DNA of 20,206 nt from Ophiothrix spiculata (GCA_000969725.1 JXSR01S017891.1); one strand, 5' to 3'; shown: positions 1-8,560, numbered from the stretch's first letter. A program made the numbers and translations. The notes: generated by a model from the sequence alone, not told the origin.

Positions 1-7
1 GACGCTG

Positions 8-75
8 GCGGGACAAAAATAAAAATATCGGGACGATAGTTTACTACTTTTACCGTCCCGATATTACTTTCCCGC
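8..75. repeat. Imperfect terminal hairpin with repeated CGGGACG motifs
   Basis: The arm at 8-35 begins GCGGGACA and ends ATCGGGACG. The arm at 54-75 begins CGTCCCGAT and ends TTTCCCGC, so the two fold into an imperfect stem with an 18-base loop. The CGGGACG heptamer returns at about 200 and 220. It may be the edge of a foldback element that continues outside the window, but the left boundary cannot be seen. Confidence 0.5.
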
Positions 76-1380
76 AAATTTTTAGTCAAAATAAGCCAAT
101 TTAAGCACAAATATCAAGGTTTTATATCGATTTTTGGCTGAAAATAGCAAAATTTTCGCACGCTAAGCGCGCATTACAAACAAATTGACGGTGTATACAT
201 CGGGACGAAACATGAATTTCGGGACGGTAAATGTGTTTGCCCCCCTTGACTTACATACCTTCGTACGGCCCTGTTTCTCAGTTTTGCATAAATGTCTGGT
301 AACGGTGTCCTCTCGTTCGAGACAACTCTCTTGACTGTCAACAACCTAATGGTCATATTCACTGTCCTCTGGTAAAATATGTGATGGCACAAGCACCAAT
401 CAGTTTATGAAATCATTACCATGATTACGTTAGTGACAGAAATGATAAGTGAAATGAATCTCTTCATCTGTTCAGTAATTTCACATTTTTGTTCATGATG
501 GTTTGTTTTGGGACTAGCAAATCCTATATATTCCTGAGACCACGCAAAAGCAAAGTATTCTAAACATTTGTGACCGTCTATCCCATACCAGTCGTAAATG
601 CAGCCTCTTGTCATTTTCACGTTTTTAAAAATATTTTCCAAGATCATGATATAAGGATTAAAAAAAACACCTTAATGAACTTAACGAGAAGAATTCAAGT
701 TATGATCCGTCAAAGGTTGTTAGAGAGTAAAATGAATAACCGAGATAACCGCGTTCAAAGACAAGTAAGTCCTATATTTTCTTTGGTTGTCTTCAAAATA
801 AAGATATATTTCATATTTCCAATCAATTTTGAAATGAAACTTTATTGGTGTTTTACAGTAAATTTCGGCAAATTCTGACCTTATCACATTTGTTTACCTG
901 TAGTACAAAATGAAGTTTGCTGCATTTACGGCTCCTTTGGATTGGACGGCCACATTTACGACCAGGACCTTATAAATGATGATTGTTATGTTTTAATAAT
1001 TCTTACTGACTGAGCAGGTGACACATTATATACCAGCATGTGACATATTGAATAAAAATGGTTTCTTTATTAAAAGTGAGAATCTTCAGCTGAATATTGA
1101 CGAAAGATGGTGATTTTCAAGTTGTTTGAGTCATTAGAGCACATTAGAAGATGGGTATTGTACTTTTCAATGTTGATATGTTTAAAATATTAAATGAAGG
1201 AGTACTATACTGTACTATACTAGTCAGACTAAAATCACACATTTGAAACTATATTTCGCAGTCATTTAAAGTCAATAGATCTGCCATTGCGCTGGAAGTT
1301 CTGGAAACTTAAGAAAAGGCAAGATTGTCAAGAGCTGTATATCAACCCCTTACTATATAAAATTATATCTATCCTTCAAG
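76..1380. other. Unassigned AT-rich DNA
   Basis: No gene or recognisable repeat family can be supported here. Open frames of 72-102 codons occur at 174-392 and 405-647 (minus) and 570-878 (plus), but their products are not recognised and the codon use is AT-driven. A good splice-donor-like sequence (CAA|GTAAGT) lies at about 762 and an acceptor-like sequence (TTTACCTGTAG) ends at about 902. I could not join them into one continuous frame in the combinations I tried. A purely imperfect inverted pair (570-603 and 920-953) is listed separately. Confidence 0.5.
570..953. repeat. Pair of 34-bp inverted, exon-like segments
   Basis: Read on the minus strand, 603-570 matches 920-953 read on the plus strand at 26 of 34 bases, both beginning CTGCATTTACG. 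Conceptual translation gives similar peptides, CIYDWYGIDGH on the minus strand and CIYGSFGLDGH on the plus strand. The plus segment follows an acceptor-like TTTACCTGTAG and runs open to a TGA just after 1000. They could be diverged copies of one short coding or repeat segment, or a chance similarity. I do not recognise the peptide. Confidence 0.3.
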
Positions 1381-2108
1381 ATTGACCCTCGTCTTCCTGT
1401 GCCTTTTTTTTTAATTTATTTTATTGCAACACGTCTTCCTGAGGGCGTGGTTACCACCGACCCCTGTGATTTTGAATTTGGGACCCCAAAAGTTATATTG
1501 TTTGGTACTTAAGTATAGGGTAGGGTCTCTTCTTTCCATTGATACCAAGATCATGAACTTTCCATTGATACCAAGATCATGAAAATCGGTCGAGGCGTTA
1601 CGTAATTATGACGTCACAAAGTATTTCCGGACCGAAAAAATCGACTTTGGGCAAAATGGCCACTTTTTTAAAAAATCGTTATAAAAGTTCTAAATGTCCG
1701 ATTTTCGTCGGGTTGTTTGCTAATAAATGAAGGAAATGAAAAAAAAAACCGACAATTCAATATGTCTTGCAAGTATTAAGTCCATATCATGCAGATATTT
1801 TTCAAAAAGGCGATTTAAAAATTTTCGAGGTGGCACCCCCACCCTTACCCTCGGACTTTGACGGCTAACATAACCCCACCTTAGGTGGAACTCCCGATTT
1901 TATTTTTCATCAAAATGACCGTAAAGGATGTAAAAACAATTACCTAAATGCTCAGGTCGCTTTATTTTGCGGTTTGGTGCAATCGGCGATCATACATACA
2001 TACATAACAAATATTTATATAGCGCTGCTACTTAAAGATCGTAGCGCTGATCATCCGTTAGGCGATCCGCGATCATCCGTAACCACCCTTAGGAAGACGA
2101 GGGTTGAT
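1381..2108. mobile_element. Non-autonomous element with inverted ends (ACCCTCGTCTTCCT type)
   Basis: The left end reads ATTGACCCTCGTCTTCCT from 1381. The right end, read on the minus strand from 2108, gives ATCAACCCTCGTCTTCCT (16 of 18 matching) and continues AAGGGTGGTTAC, matching the left side's GAGGGCGTGGTTACC at about 1440. On the left, the CGTCTTCCTG block is duplicated around a 40-bp AT-rich insertion (1400-1440). No transposase frame is present; the 64-codon frame at 1974-2168 runs across the right end and is not credible. The interior holds TTACGTAATTATGACGTCAC (1600-1617 region). Superfamily is undetermined because no clear target-site duplication was found. Confidence 0.55.
1532..1583. 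repeat. Perfect 26-bp tandem duplication
   Basis: The 26-bp unit starting CTTTCCATTGATACC occurs twice without a mismatch, at 1532-1557 and 1558-1583, inside the 1381-2108 element. Perfect identity suggests a recent slippage event. Confidence 0.95.
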
Positions 2109-2200
2109 TGTAAAATCAAATATTGTTTCATCAACCTGACTGCAGAAGCTACAAATGTATACAGTTAGCTAGTTCAAATGTTCTGCATAACAATGCATTT

Positions 2201-2418
2201 TGTAATCCGTAGTAAAATATTTCGTTAACCCATTACTTATTCTATTCACTGGAGTCAATAAGTATAGATATCCCCACTTGAGAAATTGCAATCCTTAACA
2301 ATCTTTTTGTGTTAACATGATAAAAAGCACAACTAAAAAACTCTAGGCGTTATGCTTTTCGTCGAAGACAATAGCCACTCCTATACTTGATATATTGACA
2401 GGCCTCTTTTGTGCGGTA
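2201..2418 (+). repeat. Dispersed repeat R, copy 1
   Basis: This stretch aligns with 7941-8380. Both begin TGTAATCyGT, share GTTAACC, CACTGGAGTCAATAAGTATAGATA and GACAGGCCTCTTT, and end GGCGGTA or GCGGTA. Copy 1 has a longer middle (about 2272-2365). It lacks the MITE found in copy 2 and so supplies the empty site for it at about 2233-2240 (TTACTTAT). The family and full length are unknown. Confidence 0.8.
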
Positions 2419-3563
2419 GAATTAATTCGATACTTCTATTGTCATTTACGATTTAGTGAACAAAATCCTTTGTCCTTTAATGAGATAACGGACACAACAT
2501 TTGAACTAAGCTAGTGTATAGTTAAAAATTTATGGAACATTCTTAAATGTAAAAATAAGGAACGCATAACAACATAAACGAACCTCGCTATGTTGTGCCA
2601 CTGGAACGTCTTACTGACAAATTGGGAAATAGACATAAAAGTGATCTAGATTCTTTTTTCTTTTTCTGTCTATATATGTATTCTTCGTCCTTGTCGTTTG
2701 AAACATCACATTATTCTAATAAACGGATATGTCGTTTTGATCCTTGATAGTTGGCCTACGTCATTTTTCTTATTGGCGTTGCTACTTCATCAGTGTGTCC
2801 CTAGATTATTTATCTAATTGATTAAATGAAAAATATAATACATTCTGTCAGTATATTCAACCTGAGTACGGTATATTATTGAATAAAACAAGAATTGTTT
2901 CCACAATCTGGCATTATAAGTTCATGTTGGATAGATACGTACATATTGCCTGTGTCATGACTAGTTTATATCTAAAGGGATCAATTCAGTTAAGGATACA
3001 TTCTTTTTCATTAGCGAGACGTAGGAATGTCATGTTTACTGCTAGTTTTACCTTTTAGTAGTTAAATATGTCAGAATATCACAAGTTCTAGCGAACACAC
3101 GGATTATCTCAGTCTTTGTTAAAGACCCTCTTTAATGCCCACGGACCAAATGAGCGCCGAAAGCGCGAGTGCTTGCCATAGGCGAAAATTTTGCGCGCAA
3201 CAAAATTTCAATCCGAGGGAACGTAAGAAACCAACTCTTGTTTTCTTCTATTTATAGCATGATAGTGGGTTGGACTTTAAGTTTGTTTCACTAGTACAGT
3301 TTCTTGGTCTGTATCACAGACTAGGATTATCTTAACTATACATACACCCGTTCTCGTGATGTCGCGTCAATGAACATGTCCAAAATGATTACTTAAAAAT
3401 AAAGTAACAATGTAAATAAGAACAATGATCTGAGTCAACGTTCAAGAATAAACTGATATCTTCTGGTTATGAGCAGTCGGAACAGTTATGTAGCCTTAAA
3501 ACTAACAGAATAATCGAACCAAATGTATGGATGTTTATATGTTTGTTATATCTATATAATATC
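2419..3563. other. No gene seen; one small GC-rich repeat fragment
   Basis: AT-rich sequence without coding signal. The exception is 3148-3225, which carries GAGCGCCGAAAGCGCGAG followed by GCGAAAATTTTGCGCGC. Variants of this AGCGCG plus GCGAAAATTTTG theme recur near 140-175 (inverted), 9319-9350 and 15968-15985, so it is probably a dispersed-repeat remnant. Confidence 0.5.
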
Positions 3564-3697
3564 AACTTAAACTCAAGCCAATTGAGTACACAATCAACAA
3601 TAGAAAGATTTTTTGTCTAATCACAGACATAACTCAAACTTAAGCTAATTACGTACACAATCAACAATAGGAAGATGTTTTATCGAATCACTGACAT
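3564..3697. repeat. 67-bp tandem duplication (two units)
   Basis: Units 3564-3630 and 3631-3697 align over their length. Both contain TACACAATCAACAATAG and then a TCAC-GACATAA stretch, with scattered substitutions, so the duplication is not recent. Confidence 0.8.
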
Positions 3698-4022
3698 AAG
3701 AAAAGGACAGGGTTTTTCTCCAACTGTAAAGATGGATACAAATCTATATTTGTTTTTTCTCAAATTAGGCTTTTATGAATGTTTACAAACACACGTCTAA
3801 GACTGACATACTTTAACTCAGATTTCAACGTTTAAGTCGCAGTTTAATAATTTATGATTGTATAAACATCAACCTTGTAATTGAACTTGCAGAATTATTT
3901 ACTACAAGTATTGTACAAACCTTGACGCTCACTTAAAGGAACTAGTCTAGATTCTACTTAGAATGAAAAGCTTATGGAAATGCTCTTAATAAAACTTAAA
4001 AGTGTTGTAAATCCAAAAACGT
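3698..4022. other. No feature seen
   Basis: AT-rich single-copy-looking DNA between the tandem duplication and repeat copy A. No open frame, hairpin or repeat relation was recognised. Confidence 0.4.
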
Positions 4023-5175
4023 ACAAAATATTACACAGAAATGGCTCGAATTGGGAGAGAATAAATTTACAATATATCATTCTGTGTTTTCTAAATCCTA
4101 ATTTTGTACCTCAGAACTGATGGATTTACCAGAAAAAAGATCAAACAAAGCTCCTGGAGATAATTTAATACATATTAAAAGAGAAACAATTTCATCACAA
4201 ATTGCGCCGGCGTAAAAAATTTAAGTTGGTAAAGAATTTCATTTTTCTCAAATATTCCTCAAAATCATGGAAAACTACAAGTAGGTTATATTACTATAAA
4301 CATGTTCTAATGAGTCATGTATAAAAAATATGGAGGTAAGAAATTAGTGGGAAATATCTAGGCCAGTCTCTTTAAGCCCGTTAACCCGAAACACGTATAA
4401 AAGAAGAATACAATATTCCGGTTTAACATGCTAATCAGAGAGATTACATTGGTTATTACTTTGCCTGAAACCATAGACATGGGAGATGGACATTCTTATG
4501 TTTGTCCATTCGATATGATCATCATCTCATAACAGCGTAAATGAATGGTCATTCCACTTACTGAAATAATTCTCCAACAAATTGATTTATTATTCCTATC
4601 CATACATTCCGCGGGCAATAGAATACCTAAGTAGATCACTCTAAAGACTTGAGGGTAAATGACCTCCATCTGCTCAGGAAAATGTGAATCCCAACTATTT
4701 TTTAATCGTGAAAAGATAAATAGTTCCCATTGCATTTGCCGGGACTCGAACCATGGATTATGGCAGGGTTTAGTCATGCATCACGAAGCGAGGGATCTAC
4801 CGCTGAGCTATCAAGGCAGCGTTGAGATCGTGAACTAAAATCTAAAACATAAATATTAAAATGCCAAATTGTTCTTTTGTTTACATAAAAATTGAAATTT
4901 TTGCCTTAATGGGATGCTCAATTTGTAAGTAAATTATGCGAATGCGTATATAAGACAAAATGTAGATAATGTGGATCAGGATAGTAAAAATATGCAATTC
5001 ACAGCTCAAACATGGCGATCTCTTAGTCGTAATTCACGCCCGGTTTTTCAGGTAAAACAACGCGGGTTTGTTACATTATCATTCGAAATCAACACCATAT
5101 ATTTATAAAATATTGTTTGTAATTCAATAAGAAGTATCAAGCCTACAATCTGTTAAAATTTGAAAACAATCGAAT
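4023..5175 (-). repeat. Dispersed repeat copy A (about 1.15 kb) with internal tRNA-like promoter
   Basis: This aligns along its whole length with 5361-7726, from ATATTACACAGAAATGGCTC to TTTGAAAACAATCGAAT. It is uninterrupted, so it acts as the reference for the three insertions in copy B. Empty sites are 4177-4186 (LINE), 4373-4375 (Harbinger-like MITE) and 4512/4513 (80-bp insert). Compared with B it lacks 22 bp after about 4088 and about 100 bp before GCGCCGGCG (about 4204). A 93-codon minus-strand frame (4496-4777) lies across the tRNA-like part and is not conserved in B, so it is not a gene. The element is either a large tRNA-derived SINE relative or a non-autonomous DNA element that captured a tRNA-like sequence. 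Confidence 0.85.
4731..4826 (-). ncRNA. tRNA-like pol III promoter region (SINE-type head), copy A
   Basis: On the minus strand, the A-box-like TAGCTCAGCGG lies at 4800-4810 and a perfect B-box GGTTCGAGTCC at 4742-4752, with GTAGA following the A box as in real tRNAs. The spacing is longer than in a standard tRNA. The acceptor, T and anticodon stems do not pair well and no credible anticodon loop can be drawn, so this is not a working tRNA gene. Established knowledge: A and B boxes are the internal pol III promoter of tRNAs and tRNA-derived SINEs. Inference: the surrounding repeat was, or is, transcribed leftward by pol III. Confidence 0.65.
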
Positions 5176-5360
5176 GATTCAAACATCATGAAATTATGAA
5201 ATTTAGGCGAAAAGGGCGTCAACTTTTCGAAGTAGTATATTGACGTCATTTTGACCTTGATAATGGACGTGAAAGCACTAGTTAAGATTCATACATAAAC
5301 AAAAGACTCTATTCAATATGTACACCAAACATTGTGATATTCTGATATGTGTAAGTAGGG
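5176..5360. other. Spacer between repeat copies A and B
   Basis: A 185-bp AT-rich spacer. It does not resemble the sequence in front of copy A, so A and B are not simply a tandem duplication with flanks. Confidence 0.5.
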
Positions 5361-5536
5361 AAAAAATATTACACAGAAATGGCTCAAATTGGGAGAGAAT
5401 TAATTTACAATATATCATTCTGTGATGGTGGTGTGACTATCCTGTGTTTTTTAAATCCTAATTTCGTACCTCAGAACTGATGGATTTACCAGAAAAAAGA
5501 TCAAACAAAGCTCCTGGAGATAATTAAATACATATT

Positions 5537-5546
5537 AAAAGAGAAA
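5537..5546. repeat. Target-site duplication, left of LINE
   Basis: AAAAGAGAAA here repeats exactly at 6420-6429 and occurs only once at the matching place of copy A (4177-4186), so it is the 10-bp duplication made when the LINE inserted. Confidence 0.85.
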
Positions 5547-6419
5547 TATCAATATCGGCATCAAACTGCAAGGATCAACTACCAATAACCTACGCTTTGC
5601 AGACGACATTGTGCTGATAGCAGAGTCTGAAGCCGATCTTCAAACACTGGTTGACCAGGTAAATAAAACCAGCAAACAGTTTGGCCTCACCATAAACATA
5701 GGGAAAACCGAGGTACAAATGATCAGCAGAGAAGTAAACCCTATTTCCATCAGTATCCAAGGAACTCTTCTGAAGCATGTCCAGTCATTCACCTACCTGG
5801 GAGGAGTCATTAATGAAGATGCCACCAGTTCCCACGACATCCAGAGAAGAATTGGTCTAGCTATGGGCGGAATGCAAAACCTCTCAGTCATCTGGAAGGC
5901 AAAAGAAATTTCACTAGCCACCAAAATAGAGCTGTACAGGGTTCTAATTCAGTCAATTGCCACCTACGGATGTGAATCCTGGGTCCTTAAAAAGAAGGAT
6001 GAACACAGACTTCTAGTCTTCGAGATGTCATGCTTACGAAGACTCACTGGGATCTCTCGTAGAGACAGGATTAGAAATACAACCATCCGTGAGTCGACCA
6101 ACTGCCAAACTTCCATAGTCCAGAAAATTCAACACAAACAACTGCTTTATTTCGGACATGTCTCAAGAATGCCAAACATCAGGTTACCAAAGATAGCCCT
6201 TGAAAGTAGAGTTGAAGGCCTGCGACCAAGAGGCAGACCACCAAAAAGATGGCTTGACAACATTAAATCTAGCTGCCAAGAGTGTGGTGTGTCATCTGTA
6301 TGTGAAGCCAAAAGGATAACTGAACAACGAAAGACTTGGACTTCATTGGTGAAACGGCTGCTATCTCCAAGGACTCCTGGCGACTCCAAGGGAGGACAGC
6401 AATAAGTGCAAGTAAGTGC
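5547..6419 (+). mobile_element. 5'-truncated non-LTR retrotransposon (LINE) insertion
   Basis: An 873-bp insertion bounded by the 10-bp duplication AAAAGAGAAA. It keeps only the 3' part of the reverse-transcriptase ORF and a very short tail made of AAGTGCA-type repeats (6403-6419) rather than poly-A. Severe 5' truncation, a variable-length target duplication and a 3' microsatellite-like tail are known outcomes of target-primed reverse transcription in RTE, CR1 and related clades. The preserved reading frame points to a fairly recent insertion, after copies A and B had separated. Confidence 0.9.
5548..6405 (+). CDS. LINE reverse transcriptase, C-terminal fragment
   Basis: The frame is open for about 285 codons with no in-frame start at its left edge, because it begins inside the RT domain at the truncation point. 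It opens with LRFADDIVLIAE; FADD at 5596-5607 is the catalytic metal-binding box (motif C) of reverse transcriptases. Then come FGLTINIGKTEVQ (the motif D region), FTYLGGVI, and a thumb or connection region with YGCESWVL and CLRRLTGISRRDRIRN. The C-terminus has LLYFGHVSRMP and RPRGRPPKRWLDNI, commonly seen at the ends of RTE-like and other APE-type LINE ORF2 proteins. The endonuclease and RT fingers are missing, so it cannot retrotranspose. The clade (RTE-like favoured, CR1/L2 possible) is inferred from memory of the motifs. Frames on the opposite strand are shadows. Confidence 0.9.
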   Translation: MNIGIKLQGSTTNNLRFADDIVLIAESEADLQTLVDQVNKTSKQFGLTINIGKTEVQMISREVNPISISIQGTLLKHVQSFTYLGGVINEDATSSHDIQRRIGLAMGGMQNLSVIWKAKEISLATKIELYRVLIQSIATYGCESWVLKKKDEHRLLVFEMSCLRRLTGISRRDRIRNTTIRESTNCQTSIVQKIQHKQLLYFGHVSRMPNIRLPKIALESRVEGLRPRGRPPKRWLDNIKSSCQECGVSSVCEAKRITEQRKTWTSLVKRLLSPRTPGDSKGGQQ

Positions 6420-6429
6420 AAAAGAGAAA
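6420..6429. repeat. Target-site duplication, right of LINE
   Basis: Exact copy of the AAAAGAGAAA at 5537-5546, after which repeat B resumes with CAATTTCATCA as in copy A. Confidence 0.85.
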
Positions 6430-6520
6430 CAATTTCATCAAAAATAATTTGTTTACCCATCACAAGTATAGAAACAAGATCTTTTTTAAAATTTGAAACT
6501 AGAAACACTGTTATCACCCC

Positions 6521-6541
6521 TTTTTTTTTTTTTTTTTTTTT
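6521..6541. repeat. Poly-T tract of 21 bases
   Basis: A run of 21 T lies directly before GCGCCGGCG in copy B. Copy A lacks the tract and the roughly 85 bp to its left. On the minus strand it would read as poly-A, so it may mark the tail of another small insertion or an internal tract lost from copy A. Confidence 0.8.
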
Positions 6542-6710
6542 GCGCCGGCGTAAAAATTCAAGTTGGTAAGAATTTTGTTTTTCTCAAATATTCCTCAGTA
6601 TCATGGAAAACTACAAGTAGGTTATATTATTATAAACATGTCCTATTGAGTCATGTATAAAAAAATTAAGGTAAAACATTAGTGGGAAATATCGAGGCAA
6701 GTCTCTCTAA

Positions 6711-6845
6711 AGGCGGTGTCACACATCACAAAACGTACGAATAACGTACTAATAACGTACACTGGATTTGTCATTGAAATATATGTAATATCGACTACCA
6801 TACAAGTTCGTTATTTGTACGGTACGGTGATGTGTGACACCGCCT
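6711..6845. mobile_element. 135-bp Harbinger-like MITE
   Basis: Perfect 19-bp terminal inverted repeats AGGCGGTGTCACACATCAC are flanked by TAA on both sides (6708-6710 and 6846-6848). Copy A has a single TTAA at the same place (4372-4375), so the 3-bp duplication is direct. The interior carries reiterated ACGTAC(G)AATAACG words and no coding frame. A 3-bp TWA duplication is the known signature of PIF/Harbinger elements; assignment to that superfamily is inference. Confidence 0.85.
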
Positions 6846-6988
6846 TAAGCCCGTTAAACCCGAGACACGTATAAAAGAAGAATACAATATTCTGGTTTAA
6901 CATGCTAATCAGAGAGATTACATTGGTTATTATTTTGCCTGAAACCATAGACATGGGAGATGGAAATTCTTATGTTTATCCACATTCG

Positions 6989-7068
6989 AATGTGCGTTCA
7001 AGGATAGGTTAATATTACAACGTATCAATCACTATACATTACAACCTATTCTTGTGAATCGCCTCTAG
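6989..7068. mobile_element. 80-bp insertion with weak inverted repeats
   Basis: Copy A reads CATTCG|ATATGATC at 4507-4520, whereas copy B has 80 extra bases between the same words. The insert contains ATAGGTTAATATTAC and, inverted, GTAATG/ACAACCTAT, forming a weak hairpin. It is too short to assign to a family. A deletion in copy A cannot be excluded. Confidence 0.5.
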
Positions 7069-7287
7069 ATATGATCATCATCTCATAACAGCGTAAATGA
7101 ATGGTCATTCCACTTATTGAAATAATACTCCAAAAAAATAATTTATTATTCCAATCCATACATTCCGCGGGCAATAGAATACCTAAGTAGATCACTCTAA
7201 AGACTTGAGGGTAAATGACCTACATCTGCTCAGGAAAATGTGAATCCCAACTATTTTTTTATCATGAAAAGATAAATAGTGTCCACT

Positions 7288-7382
7288 GCATATGCGGCGA
7301 CTCGAACCATGGATTATGGCAGAGGTAAGTCATGCATTACGAAGCGATGGATCTACCGTTGAGGTATCAAGGCAGCGTTGAG
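7288..7382 (-). ncRNA. tRNA-like promoter region, copy B (decayed)
   Basis: Homologous to 4731-4826. On the minus strand the A box reads TACCTCAACGG (7356-7366) and the B box GGTTCGAGTCG (7298-7308). Both carry changes at conserved positions, so pol III promotion is expected to be weaker than in copy A. Confidence 0.55.
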
Positions 7383-7726
7383 ATCGTGAACTAAAATCTA
7401 AAACATAAACATTAAAATGCCGTATTTTTCTTTTGTTTACATAAAAATTGAAATTTTTGCCTGAATGGGATGCTCAATTTGTAAGTAAATTATGCGAATG
7501 CGTATATAAGACAAAATATAGATAATGTAGATCAGGATAGTAAAAACATGCAATTCACAGCTCAAACAGGGCGATCTCTAAGTCGTAATTCACGCCTGGT
7601 TTTTTAGGTAAAACAACGCGGGTTTGTTACATTATCATTCGAAATCAGCACCATATATTTATAAAATATTGTTTGTAATAAGAAGTATCAAGCCTACAAT
7701 CTGTTAAAATTTGAAAACAATCGAAT

Positions 7727-7940
7727 AAATATGCTAAATGAGGTTGTATGCAACCTTTGTAAGTGTATACACGTCTTGCTCTTTTATTCATAAATCATCC
7801 ATTGTTTTTGTTTGTTTGTTTATAGAAAGGTTGTTGCCCTGACCGTTACCTTTACGAATGTGTCCTCGAGGCCATTATCAAACAAAGGATTTTGATAACG
7901 GTGTGGGCAGCGAAGTGAGACGAGATAGCGAATTAGAAAT
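7727..7940. other. Unassigned spacer with a weak exon-like segment
   Basis: After an acceptor-like TTTGTTTGTTTATAG (ending 7825) a 30-codon frame runs from 7826 to a TGA at 7918 (starting KGCCPDRYLYECVLEA). It has no recognised homology and no supporting neighbour exon, so I do not call a gene. Confidence 0.2.
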
Positions 7941-8380
7941 TGTAATCTGTTGTAAAACATTTTGTTAACCAATTACTTGGGCCCAAAACATAGTCGGCCT
8001 CCAAACAAATGTTTCCCTACCAAACATTTGGTCGTGACGTCACCAAATATTTACCATTGAATTTAAACTATGAACAGGTAACAAACATTTGGTCCAATGT
8101 ATATGGCAATTCAATAACATGTGCAATCTAGGGCGAAGTTTTATTTGGTCTCAACTTGGTGTTGAAGTTATTTTGTTTGGAGAAACTCGTCATTTTGACG
8201 TAACGACCAAATGTTTGGTAGGAAAAAATGTGTTTGGAGGCCGACTATGGTTTGGGCCTTACTCTGTCTATGCACTGGAGTCAATAAGTATAGATAGAGG
8301 TAACGGCCAGACATTTTTGATTTTGTGGAAGATAATAGCCTATCCCATACCTTGATTGACAGGCCTCTTTCTGGGCGGTA
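7941..8380 (+). repeat. Dispersed repeat R, copy 2, interrupted by a MITE
   Basis: Same family as 2201-2418. Left part 7941-7979 and right part 8259-8380 are contiguous in copy 1, with the MITE 7980-8258 in between. Confidence 0.8.
7980..8258 (+). mobile_element. 279-bp MITE with long inverted ends (GGCCCAAAMCATAGTCGG type)
   Basis: Inverted repeats of about 60 bp: left GGCCCAAAACATAGTCGGCC, right (minus strand) GGCCCAAACCATAGTCGGCC, both continuing CTCCAAACA and CTACCAAACATTTGGTCGT. The flanks TTACTTG (left) and TTACTCTG (right) match the single TTACTTAT of the empty copy at 2233-2240, indicating a roughly 7-8 bp target duplication as in hAT-like elements (inference). No transposase frame; the 88-codon frame 8089-8355 runs out of the element and is not a gene. 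A reverse copy lies at 18791-19324. Confidence 0.85.
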
Positions 8381-8560
8381 TATTTTCCCCGGTTTGCTCT
8401 ACGCTAGGTAACTGCTCATCCGTGACTCTGCTATAGAACTCAATGTCTTCCCGCTTGTAGATCCAGTCAGGTCACCTGTGTGCACATCACGTAATGTGAT
8501 TTGCTCCTGTCATCTGTCATGGTTTCGTGGTTGGTCGCAGTTTGTAAGTGGACTGTAAAG
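8381..8560. other. Unassigned DNA with a short minus-strand open frame
   Basis: Base composition is less AT-rich than its surroundings. On the minus strand a frame is open over about 8340-8471 (starts PDWIYKREDIEFYSR, includes VTDEQLPSVEQTGE) after a stop. It partly overlaps repeat R and is not recognised, so it may be a decayed coding piece of a mobile element. Confidence 0.25.

Larger units (their letters stand above)
5361..7726 (-). repeat. Dispersed repeat copy B, interrupted by three insertions
   Basis: Same family and orientation as 4023-5175. Removing the LINE (5547-6419 plus one target duplication), the MITE (6711-6845 plus TAA) and the 80-bp insert (6989-7068) leaves a repeat close to copy A. 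It additionally has a 22-bp segment between two CTGTG words at about 5424-5445 and a poly-T-bearing stretch before GCGCCGGCG. The tRNA-like part is more decayed than in copy A. Confidence 0.85.

Noticed and set aside
4731-4826. Functional tRNA gene on the minus strand
   Set aside because: A and B boxes are present, but the acceptor, T and anticodon stems do not pair and the same sequence recurs in a dispersed repeat. Called a SINE-like head instead.
6147-6517. Minus-strand frames within and after the LINE
   Set aside because: They overlap the RT reading frame on the other strand and show no recognised motif; shadows only.
7826-7918. Possible 30-codon terminal exon after TTTGTTTGTTTATAG
   Set aside because: Very short, unrecognised, and no partner exon or codon-use support.
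8340-8471. Minus-strand open frame beginning PDWIYKREDIEFYSR
   Set aside because: About 44 codons after a stop, partly within dispersed repeat R, with no recognised family. Noted only as a region description.
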